This document shows, one piece after another, positions 35,066 to 44,109 of a DNA stretch of 64,000 nt. The stretch lies in contig NZ_AP020337.1 in the NCBI RefSeq assembly GCF_009176725.1, forward strand, positions 1,426,001-1,490,000, read 5' to 3'. Every line of letters starts with the position of its first letter. The first letter of the stretch is position 1. Under the pieces are notes generated by a model, which did no database searches, was not told the DNA's origin, and saw only the letters and a list, made by a program, of their open reading frames with translations. The translations under genes and the position numbers were made by a program. This DNA comes from Pseudomonas sp. KUIN-1. Its GTDB lineage: Bacteria > Pseudomonadota > Gammaproteobacteria > Pseudomonadales > Pseudomonadaceae.

Positions 35066-36901
35066 ATGTTGCAGCTCCGACAAATAGTTCTTAGAGGCGA
35101 AGGTGTCCCGGATGCCTCAATTAAATTTTTACCCGGCGGAAACATCGTAGCTGGTGAGTCCGATACAGGTAAGAGTTATCTGCTTAGGTGCCTAGACTAT
35201 ATTTTCGGCGCCGATGAGATGAAGAAGCGAATTCCAGTAGCAGAGCCTTATTCAAAGTTATATGTTCAGTTTGAGAACAAAGTTGGCGGCGTTTTAACGC
35301 TAGAGCGCCATTTGTCTGGCGGTAATCTTGCATCACATACCTGCCTTATCGAAGATATCCAAGGCGCTGGAAAACCGCTAAAGCCGAAGCGAAAAGGCAA
35401 AAGTAAGGCCCGAGATATTACTGAGGTACTGTTCCAGTTCGCAGGCTTAAGTGAGGCTGTTCTTCGCAAAAATGATCGAGGGGAAGTGCAGCGCCTTACT
35501 ATAAGGCAATACCTCCCAGTCTTACTTGTCGACGAGATCGCCATTATCGACGAAAGGTCACCGGTTTTAGGGAAGGGCGGCTTTGATGAGACCCCGCGTA
35601 AGCGCATGTTCGCCCATATGCTCACAGGTAAAGATGACGCAGGCGTAATCGCGGCCGAGAAGTCCGAGATTGCCCAAGCGAGGCTTACAGCGCAGCTTGG
35701 TCTGATTACCGGGCTCCTTGAACCACTAGAGCATCGGATTCAGCAGGGCCCGATGGCAGATCAAGACTCCATCGAAAAGGTCGAGTTTGCGATAGCCGAG
35801 CTGTCTGCCTCGCATTTCGAAATAACCGGCGAACGTGCCAAGTTGCAGGCTGAGCGTACAGAAAAAACTCGATCGCTGAACCGGGCAGAGTCTCAGGTGG
35901 TGGCAGCTGACGAGCTCTTGGCTCGGTACCATTTACTTGAAGATCGATATAACTCCGATTTGCAACGCCTTGATTTCGTCACAGAAGGTGCTCATTTTTT
36001 TGATGGCTTACAAGAAATAACTTGCCCATTGTGCGAACAGCCAATGACTACCGGTCACGCTCATACTACGCAAGATTCCGTGAGAAATATCTATGAGTCC
36101 GCAAGAGCAGAGGCTTCCAAGATTCTTGGTCAGCGCGGCGACCTCGCCTTAGCTATTAAGAGCCTTGAGAGTATCCGGAGCGCTAGATTATCTGAAGTGA
36201 TCTCATCCAAGGATGCGCTTGCGCTAACCGATCAGAGAACTGTGGACGTTATATCTCCAGCTCTTCAACAAACGGCGGTGCGCCTCGAAGTATTGGTGGC
36301 CCGCCGGATAGAGCTTGAGAGGCTAAAAGCTGATGAGGATCAGGCGGGCACACTGCGGCTGATGAGAGATGAAATTGAACGTATGTTCGACGATAAGCCC
36401 GGCAAGAGCACTTGGGAGGCACTACCTTCTACAGCTCTCAGATTACTCTGCAAGGAGATAGAGGCCGTCCTAACGGAATGGGAATGGAAGGGTGAAGGAC
36501 GTGTTGAGTTTGACCAAAAAGAGTTCGACATCATAGTAGATGGCCAGTCTCGGCAATCCCATGGTAAAGGCGTCCGGGCGGTTCTGCACACCGCGTTCAC
36601 AATCGGGCTACTGCGCTTCTGCAAAATCAATGATTTGCCTCATCCGGGTGTCGTCGTTATTGACTCTCCTCTGACGAGCTATAAAAAAGGAAAACCCGGT
36701 GGAGCCAAAGATGGGCCAATCGATGCGGGTATGGAGTCCGCCTTCTGGCGTTCGCTCACGGCGATTGATCCCGGGGTCCAGGTCATCATTGTAGAGAATA
36801 AAGAGCCGCCGGCCGACGTGGCGAATGACCTGACATATTATTGGTTTGCGGGAGACACCGGTTCCTCGACCGATCGTAAAGGCTTCATTCCGGCCGCGTG
36901 A
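35066..36901 (+). CDS. ABC-3C system Rad50/SMC-like ATPase (DUF3732 family)
   Basis: The 611-residue protein has Walker A GESDTGKS at residues 30-37. Coiled-coil arms (about 195-300 and 340-430) flank a zinc-hook-like CPLC motif near 320. The signature region GKGVRAVLHTAFTIG (near 500) and Walker B VVVIDSPL (near 527), with Asp followed by Ser instead of Glu, complete the head. The architecture equals a small Rad50. In ABC-3C systems the ATPase is the presumed sensor of aberrant nucleic acid that licenses the nuclease. It is the last gene of a tight three-gene operon. Confidence 0.85.
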   Translation: MLQLRQIVLRGEGVPDASIKFLPGGNIVAGESDTGKSYLLRCLDYIFGADEMKKRIPVAEPYSKLYVQFENKVGGVLTLERHLSGGNLASHTCLIEDIQGAGKPLKPKRKGKSKARDITEVLFQFAGLSEAVLRKNDRGEVQRLTIRQYLPVLLVDEIAIIDERSPVLGKGGFDETPRKRMFAHMLTGKDDAGVIAAEKSEIAQARLTAQLGLITGLLEPLEHRIQQGPMADQDSIEKVEFAIAELSASHFEITGERAKLQAERTEKTRSLNRAESQVVAADELLARYHLLEDRYNSDLQRLDFVTEGAHFFDGLQEITCPLCEQPMTTGHAHTTQDSVRNIYESARAEASKILGQRGDLALAIKSLESIRSARLSEVISSKDALALTDQRTVDVISPALQQTAVRLEVLVARRIELERLKADEDQAGTLRLMRDEIERMFDDKPGKSTWEALPSTALRLLCKEIEAVLTEWEWKGEGRVEFDQKEFDIIVDGQSRQSHGKGVRAVLHTAFTIGLLRFCKINDLPHPGVVVIDSPLTSYKKGKPGGAKDGPIDAGMESAFWRSLTAIDPGVQVIIVENKEPPADVANDLTYYWFAGDTGSSTDRKGFIPAA

Positions 36902-37123
36902 ATCATGTGCGCTAAGTACGGCGCGAAACGTCGAAATGACTGGGTATGCGTTACCAATCGGGGCAAGCCTGAACGATCTGGAGTTCTACATTCTGTCCGG
37001 TGACCGTATTTTTCCGGCTAGCCGGTACCTCATCTTTACAGCTGCTTCCGTCGGTTTCGCTTGATAGAATGCTCCACTTTTTTCACGCTCTCTTGCTAGC
37101 TTCCCCATAAGGAAATGCGCCAT

Positions 37124-40100
37124 ATGTCGGCCCTTGCCGTGCTGCTCAACGCTTATCGCGTTGCTTCTGTTACCGAACGCGAGAAAGGCACCTATTTTGA
37201 AGAACTGATCTGTGCCTACCTGCGCAACGAGGCCACTTACCGCGACCTCTACGACCAGGTATGGACGTACGCGGATTGGGCCAAAGAAAGGGGCCTTAGT
37301 GGCAAGGATGCGGGTATCGATCTGGTGGCTAAGACCCAAGGCACCAACGAGTACCACGCTATCCAGTGCAAGCTGTACGCCGAGGACTACAAAGTCCAGA
37401 AAAAGGACATCGATAGTTTCTTCACTGCTTCAGGCAAAGCGCCTTTCACATATCGTGTCATTGTGACCACCACCAATAACTGGAGCGAGCACGCCGAGGA
37501 CGCATTGCAGGGGCAGCAGCCCCCGGTGAGTAAGATTGATCTTCAAGCTTTGGAGGACAGTCAGATTGACTGGGCAAGGTACCAGTCCAGCAAAGTGGTC
37601 ACGCTTAAAACCAAGAAGCAGCTGCGAGAGCACCAGCAGACTGCATTGAATGCTGTGGAGGCGGGCCTCAAAGATGCTGAGCGCGGCAAGCTGATTATGG
37701 CTTGCGGCACTGGCAAAACGTTCACGAGTCTAAAGATCGCTGAGCGTCTGGCCGGCAAGGGCAAACGAGTACTTTTTTTGGTGCCCAGCCTGTCGCTGCT
37801 ATCCCAGACGCTCACAGAGTGGACGCAGGAGAGTGAAAACCCGCTGCACAGCTTTGCAGTCTGCTCTGACAGTGATGTAGGGAAGAAACGCAAAACTGAT
37901 GACGACGCGGTGCAGGTTTTCACTCATGAGCTGCGCTACCCGGCGACGACGAAGGCAGATCGTCTGGCTGCGGAAGTGCTCAAGCGCCATGACGCTGAGC
38001 ACATGAGCGTGGTGTTCTCCACCTATCACTCAATCGACGTGATCAGTCGTGCCCAGCATGAGCATGGCTTGGCTGACTTCGATCTAGTGATCTGCGACGA
38101 AGCACACCGCACTACAGGCGCGACCTTCGGTGATGATGACGAAAGCAATTTCGTGCGGATTCACGATGGTGCCGATATATGCGCCGCTAAGCGCTTGTAT
38201 ATGACCGCCACGCCACGCATCTACGGTGACATCGCTAAGGTCAAGGCTGAGTCCGGCGAAGTCACGCTCTGCTCGATGGATGACGAAGCCCTGTACGGTA
38301 AGGAGTTGTTCGTCATTAACTTCTCCGAGGCTGTCCAGCGTGGATTGCTCACGGACTACAAAGTGTTGGTGCTGACGGTTGAGGAGAGTGTTATCAGCCG
38401 TCGTTTGCAAGAGCTTCTGAAGGACGAGAACAACCAGCTCAAGGTCGATGATGCAGCCAAGATCGTTGGTTGTTGGAAGGCGTTGTCAAAGCAAGGGTTG
38501 CATGACCAGCTGATCGGTGATGATGAGCCAATGAAGCGCGCTGTCGCCTTTTGTCAGGTCATTTCACCCAACTACAAGGGCGCCAAGCACAAGGTCAGTT
38601 CCGTCAACATTGCCGACATGTTCCAGTCGGTAGTGGAGGCTTATCAGGACTCGGAGGAAATCGAAGAGGCCGTGCGGCTTACCTGCGAAGCCGAGCACGT
38701 TGATGGTGGCATGAATGCTAGCCAGAAGGAAGCCAAGCTGAAGTGGCTGAAGGCTGAGGCACCGGCCAATACCTGCCGTATCCTCAGCAACGTTCGCTGT
38801 TTGTCTGAGGGCGTGGATGTGCCGGCTTTGGACGCCGTACTTTTCCTCACTCCGCGTAACTCCCAAGTAGACGTGGTGCAGTCTGTTGGGCGCGTGATGC
38901 GTAACGCTCCGGGTAAAAAACGTGGCTATGTTGTGCTGCCGGTGGTTATCCCGGCAGGCATGGAACCTCACGAAGCGCTAAACGACAACCAGACTTACAA
39001 GGTGGTCTGGCAGGTACTTCAAGCGCTACGCTCGCACGATGACAGCTTCGACGCCATGGTTAACAAGCTCGACCTGATCGGTTCAGACCCGCGCAAGATG
39101 GAAGTCATCGCCATTACCGACAAGGCCGAGAAGAAGGCCAAGAAATCTTCCGGCACAAGCAACGGAAAAGCAGGCAAAGGCCAGTACGGCATTGGTAGCA
39201 AGAACAATGATGCTCCCGGGCAGCTGACCCAGCAGGCAGAGCTGGCCTATGAAGTGGGTGAAATCGAGAAGGCTATCTACGCCAAGATCGTCGACAAGTG
39301 CGGCAACCGCCACCACTGGGAGGAGTGGGCTGGTGATATCGCCAAGATTGCCCGTACTCACATTGACCGCATTCAGGGTATTCTGGAAAATCCGGAATAT
39401 GGCAAAGAGAAGGCTGCATTCGCAAATTTTGCTGCCGAGCTGCGCGACGACTTGAACGACAGTATCACCGATGGTGAAATTATTGAAATGTTAGCCCAGC
39501 ATTTGATAACTAAGCCGGTGTTCGACGCGTTGTTTGAGGAGTATAGTTTTGCTAGTAATAATCCTATGTCTAAAGCTATGCAGGGGGTGTTAGACGCGCT
39601 TCATGAACATAATCTTGAAAAAGAAGCTGATACACTAGAGAAGTTCTATAGTACCGTTAGGTTGCGCGCCTCAGGTATTAATAATTCTGAAGGTAAGCAA
39701 CGGGTTATCAAAGAGCTCTATGATAAGTTCTTCAATGGTGCGTTCCCAAATTTAGCGAAAAGATTGGGTATTGTTTATACTCCAGTTGAGGTTGTAGATT
39801 TCATTCTCCACAGCGTCAATCATTTGCTTAAGAAAGAATTTGGTCAAGATTTGGGTGCTGAAGGGGTGCATATTATAGACCCCTTCACAGGTACTGGGAC
39901 GTTTATTACGCGCCTTATCCAGTCTGGCTTGATTGGTCCGGATAAATTGACCCATAAGTACCGTCACGAAATTCATGCCAATGAGCTGGTGTTGCTTGCC
40001 TATTATATTGCTGCCATAAATATTGAGGCAACATATCATGATGAAGCCTTAGTTCCCTATACTCCGTTCGAGGGGATCTGTCTTACTGATACTTTTCAAA

Positions 40101-41983
40101 TGTATGAAAGGGATGATCTGGTAAGTGGGCTTCTGGAAGATAATAGTGCGCGCCGTAAGCGCCAGAAAATGTTGGATATTAGGGTCATTGTCGGCAACCC
40201 ACCTTACTCTTCTGGAGATAAGGATGATGAAAATAATAAGAATGTTGAGTATCCGTCTTTAGATGCTCGTATATCTGATACGTATGTCAATAAGTCATCT
40301 AAGAAAATGGGTAAGAGCAAGATTTATGACTCTTACATCAGGGCTATCCGTTGGGCTAGTGATCGCGTTGGGGATGCAGGAATTATTGGCTTTGTTACGA
40401 ATGCTGGCTGGGTTGAAGCAAATACAACAGACGGACTTCGCAAATGCTTAGCTGAAGAGTTTTCTAGTATTTATGTATTTCACCTGCGAGGTAACCAGTA
40501 CACGTCGGGTGAGCGGTCGCGTAAAGAAGGCGGAAAGATTTTTGGCGGCGGTAGTCGTGCGCCAATTGCTATCTCCTTCTTAGTAAAAAATCCAACGAAA
40601 GGTAGTCATGGCGAAATATTTTTCCACGATATTGGCGAATACCTCAGTCGAGAAGAGAAGCTTGAAAAAATTTCCAACTTGATTAGCATTGAGAATGTGA
40701 GCGAGTGGCAAGAAATTACACCAAACGATCATGGTGACTGGTTAGGTCAGAGGGATGAAAGCTTCTCTAGCCATATTTGCATCGGGGCTAAAGAGGGTAA
40801 GGGTGACGATTGCATTTTTGGCTCTTACTCAATGGGCATTAAAACAAATCGCGATGAGTGGACATATAATTGTTCAAGAAGTAAGTTGGTTGAGAATGTA
40901 TCTAGCATGATTTCCTTCTATAATTCTGAGCTCTCGAGATTCAAGCTGTTGGGGCTAAGCAAGGACGAAGTTGAAGGTTTTTTATCTCGGGATAAGACGA
41001 AGATAAAATGGACTTCTGATATTGTTGGTGATTTTAAAAAAGAAAGATTTCACGTCGTTAAAGAAGAGGATTTTGTGATTTCTATGTATAGGCCTTTCTC
41101 TAAGGAATGGGTCTACGCAAATAAAAGCTGGAATTGGACGCGTCACTTGATGCCGCGATATTTTCCCAGAAATGAGCGCGAGAACATAGTTATCTGTGTC
41201 ACGGGGACAGGTGAGACGAAAGGGTTTACTGCTCTTGTTACAAACTATGTGCCTAACTTGCATTTGGTTGCGGGTGCTCAATGCTATCCTATGTATCTTC
41301 ACAAGGAAGAAATATCTTCTGCGGATGACGGACTTTTTAAGACGGAAGATGTTACTGAGCAAGGTCGGTCCAGTGCTATCACTGGGAGAGGTCTAGAGCA
41401 TTTCTTATTGGCTTATCCAGGTGAAAAAATAACAAAAGAAGATGTGTTTTATTACGTCTATGGAATCCTACATTCTCCAGACTATCGCGAGCGTTATGCA
41501 GACAATTTGAGCAAGGAATTGCCTCGCATTCCAAAAGTCAAAAGCGTCGTTGATTTTTGGAGGTATAGTACGGCTGGAAGGGATTTGGCAGGCCTGCATC
41601 TAAATTATGAGTCTGTTGAACTTTATCCTTTGCTCATCGAGATTAGTGGAGGCCTATCAACTGCAGATTATCGCGTAAATAAAATGAAGCCTGCAAAAAA
41701 AGGCGATAAGACGACTGTGCTCTATAATCATAGGATCACAATAAAGGGTATTCCGGAGACCGCTTGGGATTATATGGTCAACGGCCGTCCAGCGTTAGAG
41801 TGGGTTATGGAGCGACAGTCTGTTCGAGCTGATAAGGTCAGTGGAATCGTCAATGATGCCAATGACTGGTCGACTGAAACAATGCGCAATTCTAAATATC
41901 CGCTAGAGCTCTTCCAGCGCATTGTGACTGTCAGCGTTAAGACGATGGATATCGTGAGAGCGTTACCTCCCTTGGATATTTGA
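37124..41983 (+). CDS. Type ISP restriction-modification enzyme (nuclease-helicase-methylase-TRD)
   Basis: The 1,619-residue single-chain enzyme has four parts in order. An Mrr-like nuclease has GKDAGIDLVAK and HAIQCKLY (about 65-85). A superfamily 2 translocase has ACGTGKT (near 198), CDEAH (near 328), TATPRI (near 363) and SVGRVMR (near 588). A gamma-type N6-adenine methylase has DPFTGTGTF (near 920) and NPPYS (near 1027). A target-recognition region fills the C-terminus. Such enzymes (LlaBIII/LlaGI type) cut after head-on translocation. ATG 37124 has AAGGA at 37109-37113; ATG 37115 is too close to it. GC content falls sharply at about 39,480. Confidence 0.92.
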   Translation: MSALAVLLNAYRVASVTEREKGTYFEELICAYLRNEATYRDLYDQVWTYADWAKERGLSGKDAGIDLVAKTQGTNEYHAIQCKLYAEDYKVQKKDIDSFFTASGKAPFTYRVIVTTTNNWSEHAEDALQGQQPPVSKIDLQALEDSQIDWARYQSSKVVTLKTKKQLREHQQTALNAVEAGLKDAERGKLIMACGTGKTFTSLKIAERLAGKGKRVLFLVPSLSLLSQTLTEWTQESENPLHSFAVCSDSDVGKKRKTDDDAVQVFTHELRYPATTKADRLAAEVLKRHDAEHMSVVFSTYHSIDVISRAQHEHGLADFDLVICDEAHRTTGATFGDDDESNFVRIHDGADICAAKRLYMTATPRIYGDIAKVKAESGEVTLCSMDDEALYGKELFVINFSEAVQRGLLTDYKVLVLTVEESVISRRLQELLKDENNQLKVDDAAKIVGCWKALSKQGLHDQLIGDDEPMKRAVAFCQVISPNYKGAKHKVSSVNIADMFQSVVEAYQDSEEIEEAVRLTCEAEHVDGGMNASQKEAKLKWLKAEAPANTCRILSNVRCLSEGVDVPALDAVLFLTPRNSQVDVVQSVGRVMRNAPGKKRGYVVLPVVIPAGMEPHEALNDNQTYKVVWQVLQALRSHDDSFDAMVNKLDLIGSDPRKMEVIAITDKAEKKAKKSSGTSNGKAGKGQYGIGSKNNDAPGQLTQQAELAYEVGEIEKAIYAKIVDKCGNRHHWEEWAGDIAKIARTHIDRIQGILENPEYGKEKAAFANFAAELRDDLNDSITDGEIIEMLAQHLITKPVFDALFEEYSFASNNPMSKAMQGVLDALHEHNLEKEADTLEKFYSTVRLRASGINNSEGKQRVIKELYDKFFNGAFPNLAKRLGIVYTPVEVVDFILHSVNHLLKKEFGQDLGAEGVHIIDPFTGTGTFITRLIQSGLIGPDKLTHKYRHEIHANELVLLAYYIAAINIEATYHDEALVPYTPFEGICLTDTFQMYERDDLVSGLLEDNSARRKRQKMLDIRVIVGNPPYSSGDKDDENNKNVEYPSLDARISDTYVNKSSKKMGKSKIYDSYIRAIRWASDRVGDAGIIGFVTNAGWVEANTTDGLRKCLAEEFSSIYVFHLRGNQYTSGERSRKEGGKIFGGGSRAPIAISFLVKNPTKGSHGEIFFHDIGEYLSREEKLEKISNLISIENVSEWQEITPNDHGDWLGQRDESFSSHICIGAKEGKGDDCIFGSYSMGIKTNRDEWTYNCSRSKLVENVSSMISFYNSELSRFKLLGLSKDEVEGFLSRDKTKIKWTSDIVGDFKKERFHVVKEEDFVISMYRPFSKEWVYANKSWNWTRHLMPRYFPRNERENIVICVTGTGETKGFTALVTNYVPNLHLVAGAQCYPMYLHKEEISSADDGLFKTEDVTEQGRSSAITGRGLEHFLLAYPGEKITKEDVFYYVYGILHSPDYRERYADNLSKELPRIPKVKSVVDFWRYSTAGRDLAGLHLNYESVELYPLLIEISGGLSTADYRVNKMKPAKKGDKTTVLYNHRITIKGIPETAWDYMVNGRPALEWVMERQSVRADKVSGIVNDANDWSTETMRNSKYPLELFQRIVTVSVKTMDIVRALPPLDI

Positions 41984-42051
41984 GCTGAGCCTCTGATGCC
42001 AGCTAGAGCTGGCTCGGATCATCAAACTTTTACGTTGAAACAGGGCAAGCA

Positions 42052-42234
42052 ATGAAAGACCGCAGTCATGATGAGGCAATGGCAAAGCTTTTCCAGGCGA
42101 ATCCGTCTTACGCGGATGAGCTGCTTGCTGAGGTGCGTCGGACTGGCGACAAGGATGAGATGGCTATTTTGAGGCGTCAGCTTTCACCGGATCTAGCCAT
42201 CAAAAGTACGCGCTCTGGCGAACGTAAAAACTAG
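42052..42234 (+). CDS. Short antitoxin-like protein at the right end of the element
   Basis: The 60-residue protein starts MKDRSHDEAMAKLFQANPSY and continues ADELLAEVRRTGDKDEMAILRRQL. This resembles the N-terminal part of addiction-module antidote/HigA-like regulators that begin with the same MKDRSHDEAM words. The expected C-terminal Xre HTH is absent, so it may be truncated. No partner toxin is visible. It lies 68 bp after the restriction enzyme and 86 bp before attR. It could be a relic or a small regulator of the RM gene; I cannot decide. Confidence 0.5.
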   Translation: MKDRSHDEAMAKLFQANPSYADELLAEVRRTGDKDEMAILRRQLSPDLAIKSTRSGERKN

Positions 42235-42320
42235 CAGAATATGGCACTTTCCATGGTATCGTCACGGTTTATACGTGCTTAGTCCCATTATTAAAGGGTT
42301 TTCTAGACTAATTGATAATA

Positions 42321-42336
42321 GAGTGGGAATGATTGG
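42321..42336 (+). repeat. attR core repeat
   Basis: Identical 16-bp copy of the attL core. It is followed by a diverged 35-bp stretch and then by the 48-bp terminator block that also follows attL. Confidence 0.92.
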
Positions 42337-42371
42337 ACGTCCGGCATTGTCCGGCACGATCTAGCAAGAAA

Positions 42372-42419
42372 TGCCCTGGAGCCCGCGTAATTGCGGGCTT
42401 TTGGCTTTTTGGGTCTGGC
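42372..42419 (+). terminator. Chromosomal guaA terminator left outside the element
   Basis: GCCCGC-GTAATT-GCGGGC with TTTTGGCTTTTT. It differs at one position from the copy at 24573-24620. Lying beyond attR, it should be the original terminator of guaA and now sits after the element and before the convergent norR gene. Confidence 0.8.
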
Positions 42420-42445
42420 CGATTTTCTTTTTGAGAATGATGTGA

Positions 42446-44035
42446 TTACTTTTCACGCAAGATGCTCACCCCCAGCCTACCTGCGAGCCGAGTCAGGTTC
42501 GCGCGATCCAGATTAAGACCTCTAGCTGCAGCAGAAACATTGCCTTCTGAAAGCCTGAGAGCCTCTTCCAATATCGCTTTCTTGTATCCGTCGACAGATG
42601 ATTTGAAATCGTGAGACGGGATCTGCTGTGCAAGGATAGAGCCTGATTTTTCCGCAACCCTCTCGGAGGGCGATTCCAGTAGGTCAAGGTCCTGCAATTC
42701 CAGCGACAAAACACTCTGCCTTTGCAAAGACGCCGCTCTTTTTTTTGCCTTCAGCGCGGCCCTCGCCATCAGGTGTTCCAGTTCCCGGATATTCCCTGGC
42801 CACGAGTAGCCGACTAATGCTTGGCGGGCAGAGTCGGAAAATCGCAACGAAGGTACGCCGATCCTCCAGCGGTTTTCTTCCGCGAATGCTCCGGCGAGCA
42901 ACATGATGTCGTCCCGACGTTCTTTCAAAGAGGGGACGCGTAATGGGTAGACGCTTAGTCGGTGATACAAGTCTGCTCGAAAGCGACCCGCACGCACTTC
43001 CTCAATCAGGTCTCGGTTGGTGGCGGCAATCAAACGAATATCGACGACATGGAGCTTGTCTGAACCGACCCGCTGAAGCTGGCCACCCTGAAGTACGCGA
43101 AGCAGGGTGGCTTGCGCGGCCAACGGCAGCTCGCCGAGCTCATCCAGAAATAGTGTGCCAGTGCTGGCCACTTCAAATTTACCCAGCCGATTTTCGATGG
43201 CTCCCGAAAAGGCGCCTTTGACGTGTCCGAAAAGCTCGCTTTCAATCAGGTGCTCAGGAAGGGCGGCGCAATTGACCGTTATGAACGGTTTGTCCGCTCG
43301 CGTCGAGAGATCGTGCAGCCGCTGGGCAACCAGTTCCTTACCTACTCCGGTTTCGCCGGTAATCAAAACCGTGAGGTCGCTTGAAGCGACCAGATCGATT
43401 TCAGAGAGGAGTTGCCTGAAACTTTCGCTGTTCCCAATCATTTCAGGCTTGGGCCTGCGTGCAGAGAGCCGGTACGCTTCTGCTCGTTTCCGTTCTCCGG
43501 CAACGGTGCGCAATAGATCATCAAATCGGGATGCCGCTACGACGGTCGCCGCAGCGAACATGGCAAAGGTCTCGACGGTTTGAAGATCCTGCTCAGAGAA
43601 CTGCCCCACGGTCAGGGCGTCCAGTGTCAGAACCCCCCAGGTTTTGTCATTGATCCGCAACGAGCAGCCCATGCAGTCGTGTACGGGCAAGGCGCTTGAA
43701 CCGATCAGTCCGTCATAGGGGTCTGGAAGATCACAGTTCGGTGGAAACAGAACGGCTCCCTGCGCTTCAATGATCGCCTCCAGTCGCGGATTGCTTGCCA
43801 CGCGGTAGCGTCGGGCCATTGCGTCACTGGCCAAGCCATGCGCGGCAACCGGTATGAGTTCGCCCTGCTCCAAGCGCAGTAATGCCACAGCATCCGAGGG
43901 GACCAGCTCTCGCAATGCGTTCAGAACACGGTAGTAACGATGCTCTGCAGGCAGCTCTACTGCTAAATCACCCAAGAGCGGAAGAAGGGCATGCAACGCA
44001 TTCAGTTGATGAGTCGAAATGACATCTTTTTTCAC
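42446..44035 (-). CDS. norR: NorR/FhpR, nitric-oxide-sensing sigma-54 activator
   Basis: The 529-residue activator has an N-terminal GAF domain with the non-haem-iron surroundings (DLPDPYDGL, HDCMGCSLRI), a central AAA+ domain (Walker A GETGVGKE near 222; Walker B GTLFLDELGELP) and a C-terminal Fis-type HTH (GNVSAAARGLNLDRANL). The sigma-54 contact loop reads GAFSGA rather than the usual GAFTGA. It starts at GTG 44035 and is divergent from the flavohaemoglobin gene, whose promoter carries matching sites. In P. aeruginosa the orthologue is FhpR. Confidence 0.9.
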   Translation of the reverse strand: MKKDVISTHQLNALHALLPLLGDLAVELPAEHRYYRVLNALRELVPSDAVALLRLEQGELIPVAAHGLASDAMARRYRVASNPRLEAIIEAQGAVLFPPNCDLPDPYDGLIGSSALPVHDCMGCSLRINDKTWGVLTLDALTVGQFSEQDLQTVETFAMFAAATVVAASRFDDLLRTVAGERKRAEAYRLSARRPKPEMIGNSESFRQLLSEIDLVASSDLTVLITGETGVGKELVAQRLHDLSTRADKPFITVNCAALPEHLIESELFGHVKGAFSGAIENRLGKFEVASTGTLFLDELGELPLAAQATLLRVLQGGQLQRVGSDKLHVVDIRLIAATNRDLIEEVRAGRFRADLYHRLSVYPLRVPSLKERRDDIMLLAGAFAEENRWRIGVPSLRFSDSARQALVGYSWPGNIRELEHLMARAALKAKKRAASLQRQSVLSLELQDLDLLESPSERVAEKSGSILAQQIPSHDFKSSVDGYKKAILEEALRLSEGNVSAAARGLNLDRANLTRLAGRLGVSILREK

Positions 44036-44067
44036 GGATAAGGTCTTAATAACACAGTCATAAAGAC
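44013..44067 (+). promoter_or_regulatory. Three NorR-type enhancer boxes
   Basis: GTCGAAATGAC (44013-44023), GTCTTAATAAC (44043-44053) and GTCATAAAGAC (44057-44067) all fit the NorR core GT-N7-AC. Three sites upstream of a sigma-54 promoter is the known NorR arrangement. The first lies within the norR coding start. Confidence 0.75.
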
Positions 44068-44109
44068 TCTATACGCCTTCGGCTTGCTGTTTTACAAGGC
44101 TTTTATGCC

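Larger units (their letters stand above)
24523..42336 (+). mobile_element. 17.8-kb integrative mobilizable element in guaA, carrying ABC-3C and type ISP defence genes
   Basis: Direct repeats GAGTGGGAATGATTGG lie at 24523-24538 (guaA end) and 42321-42336. Between them are a tyrosine integrase, AlpA-like regulator, IncQ-like RepA/RepC plus iterons, TrbJ-K-L, TraJ and cargo. The 3' end of guaA is a known island hotspot; the plasmid-like GIsul2 of Enterobacterales, as I recall, uses the same site and a related core. No relaxase, coupling protein, VirB4/B11 or other T4SS gene is present, so transfer would need a helper. Composition is lower in GC and more uneven than the flanks. guaA and norR on either side are chromosomal. 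Confidence 0.93.

Noticed and set aside
24541..42320. CRISPR array, tRNA gene or tRNA-associated att site in the island
   Set aside because: No regular spacer-repeat structure and no tRNA-like cloverleaf were found. The att site is the guaA 3' end.
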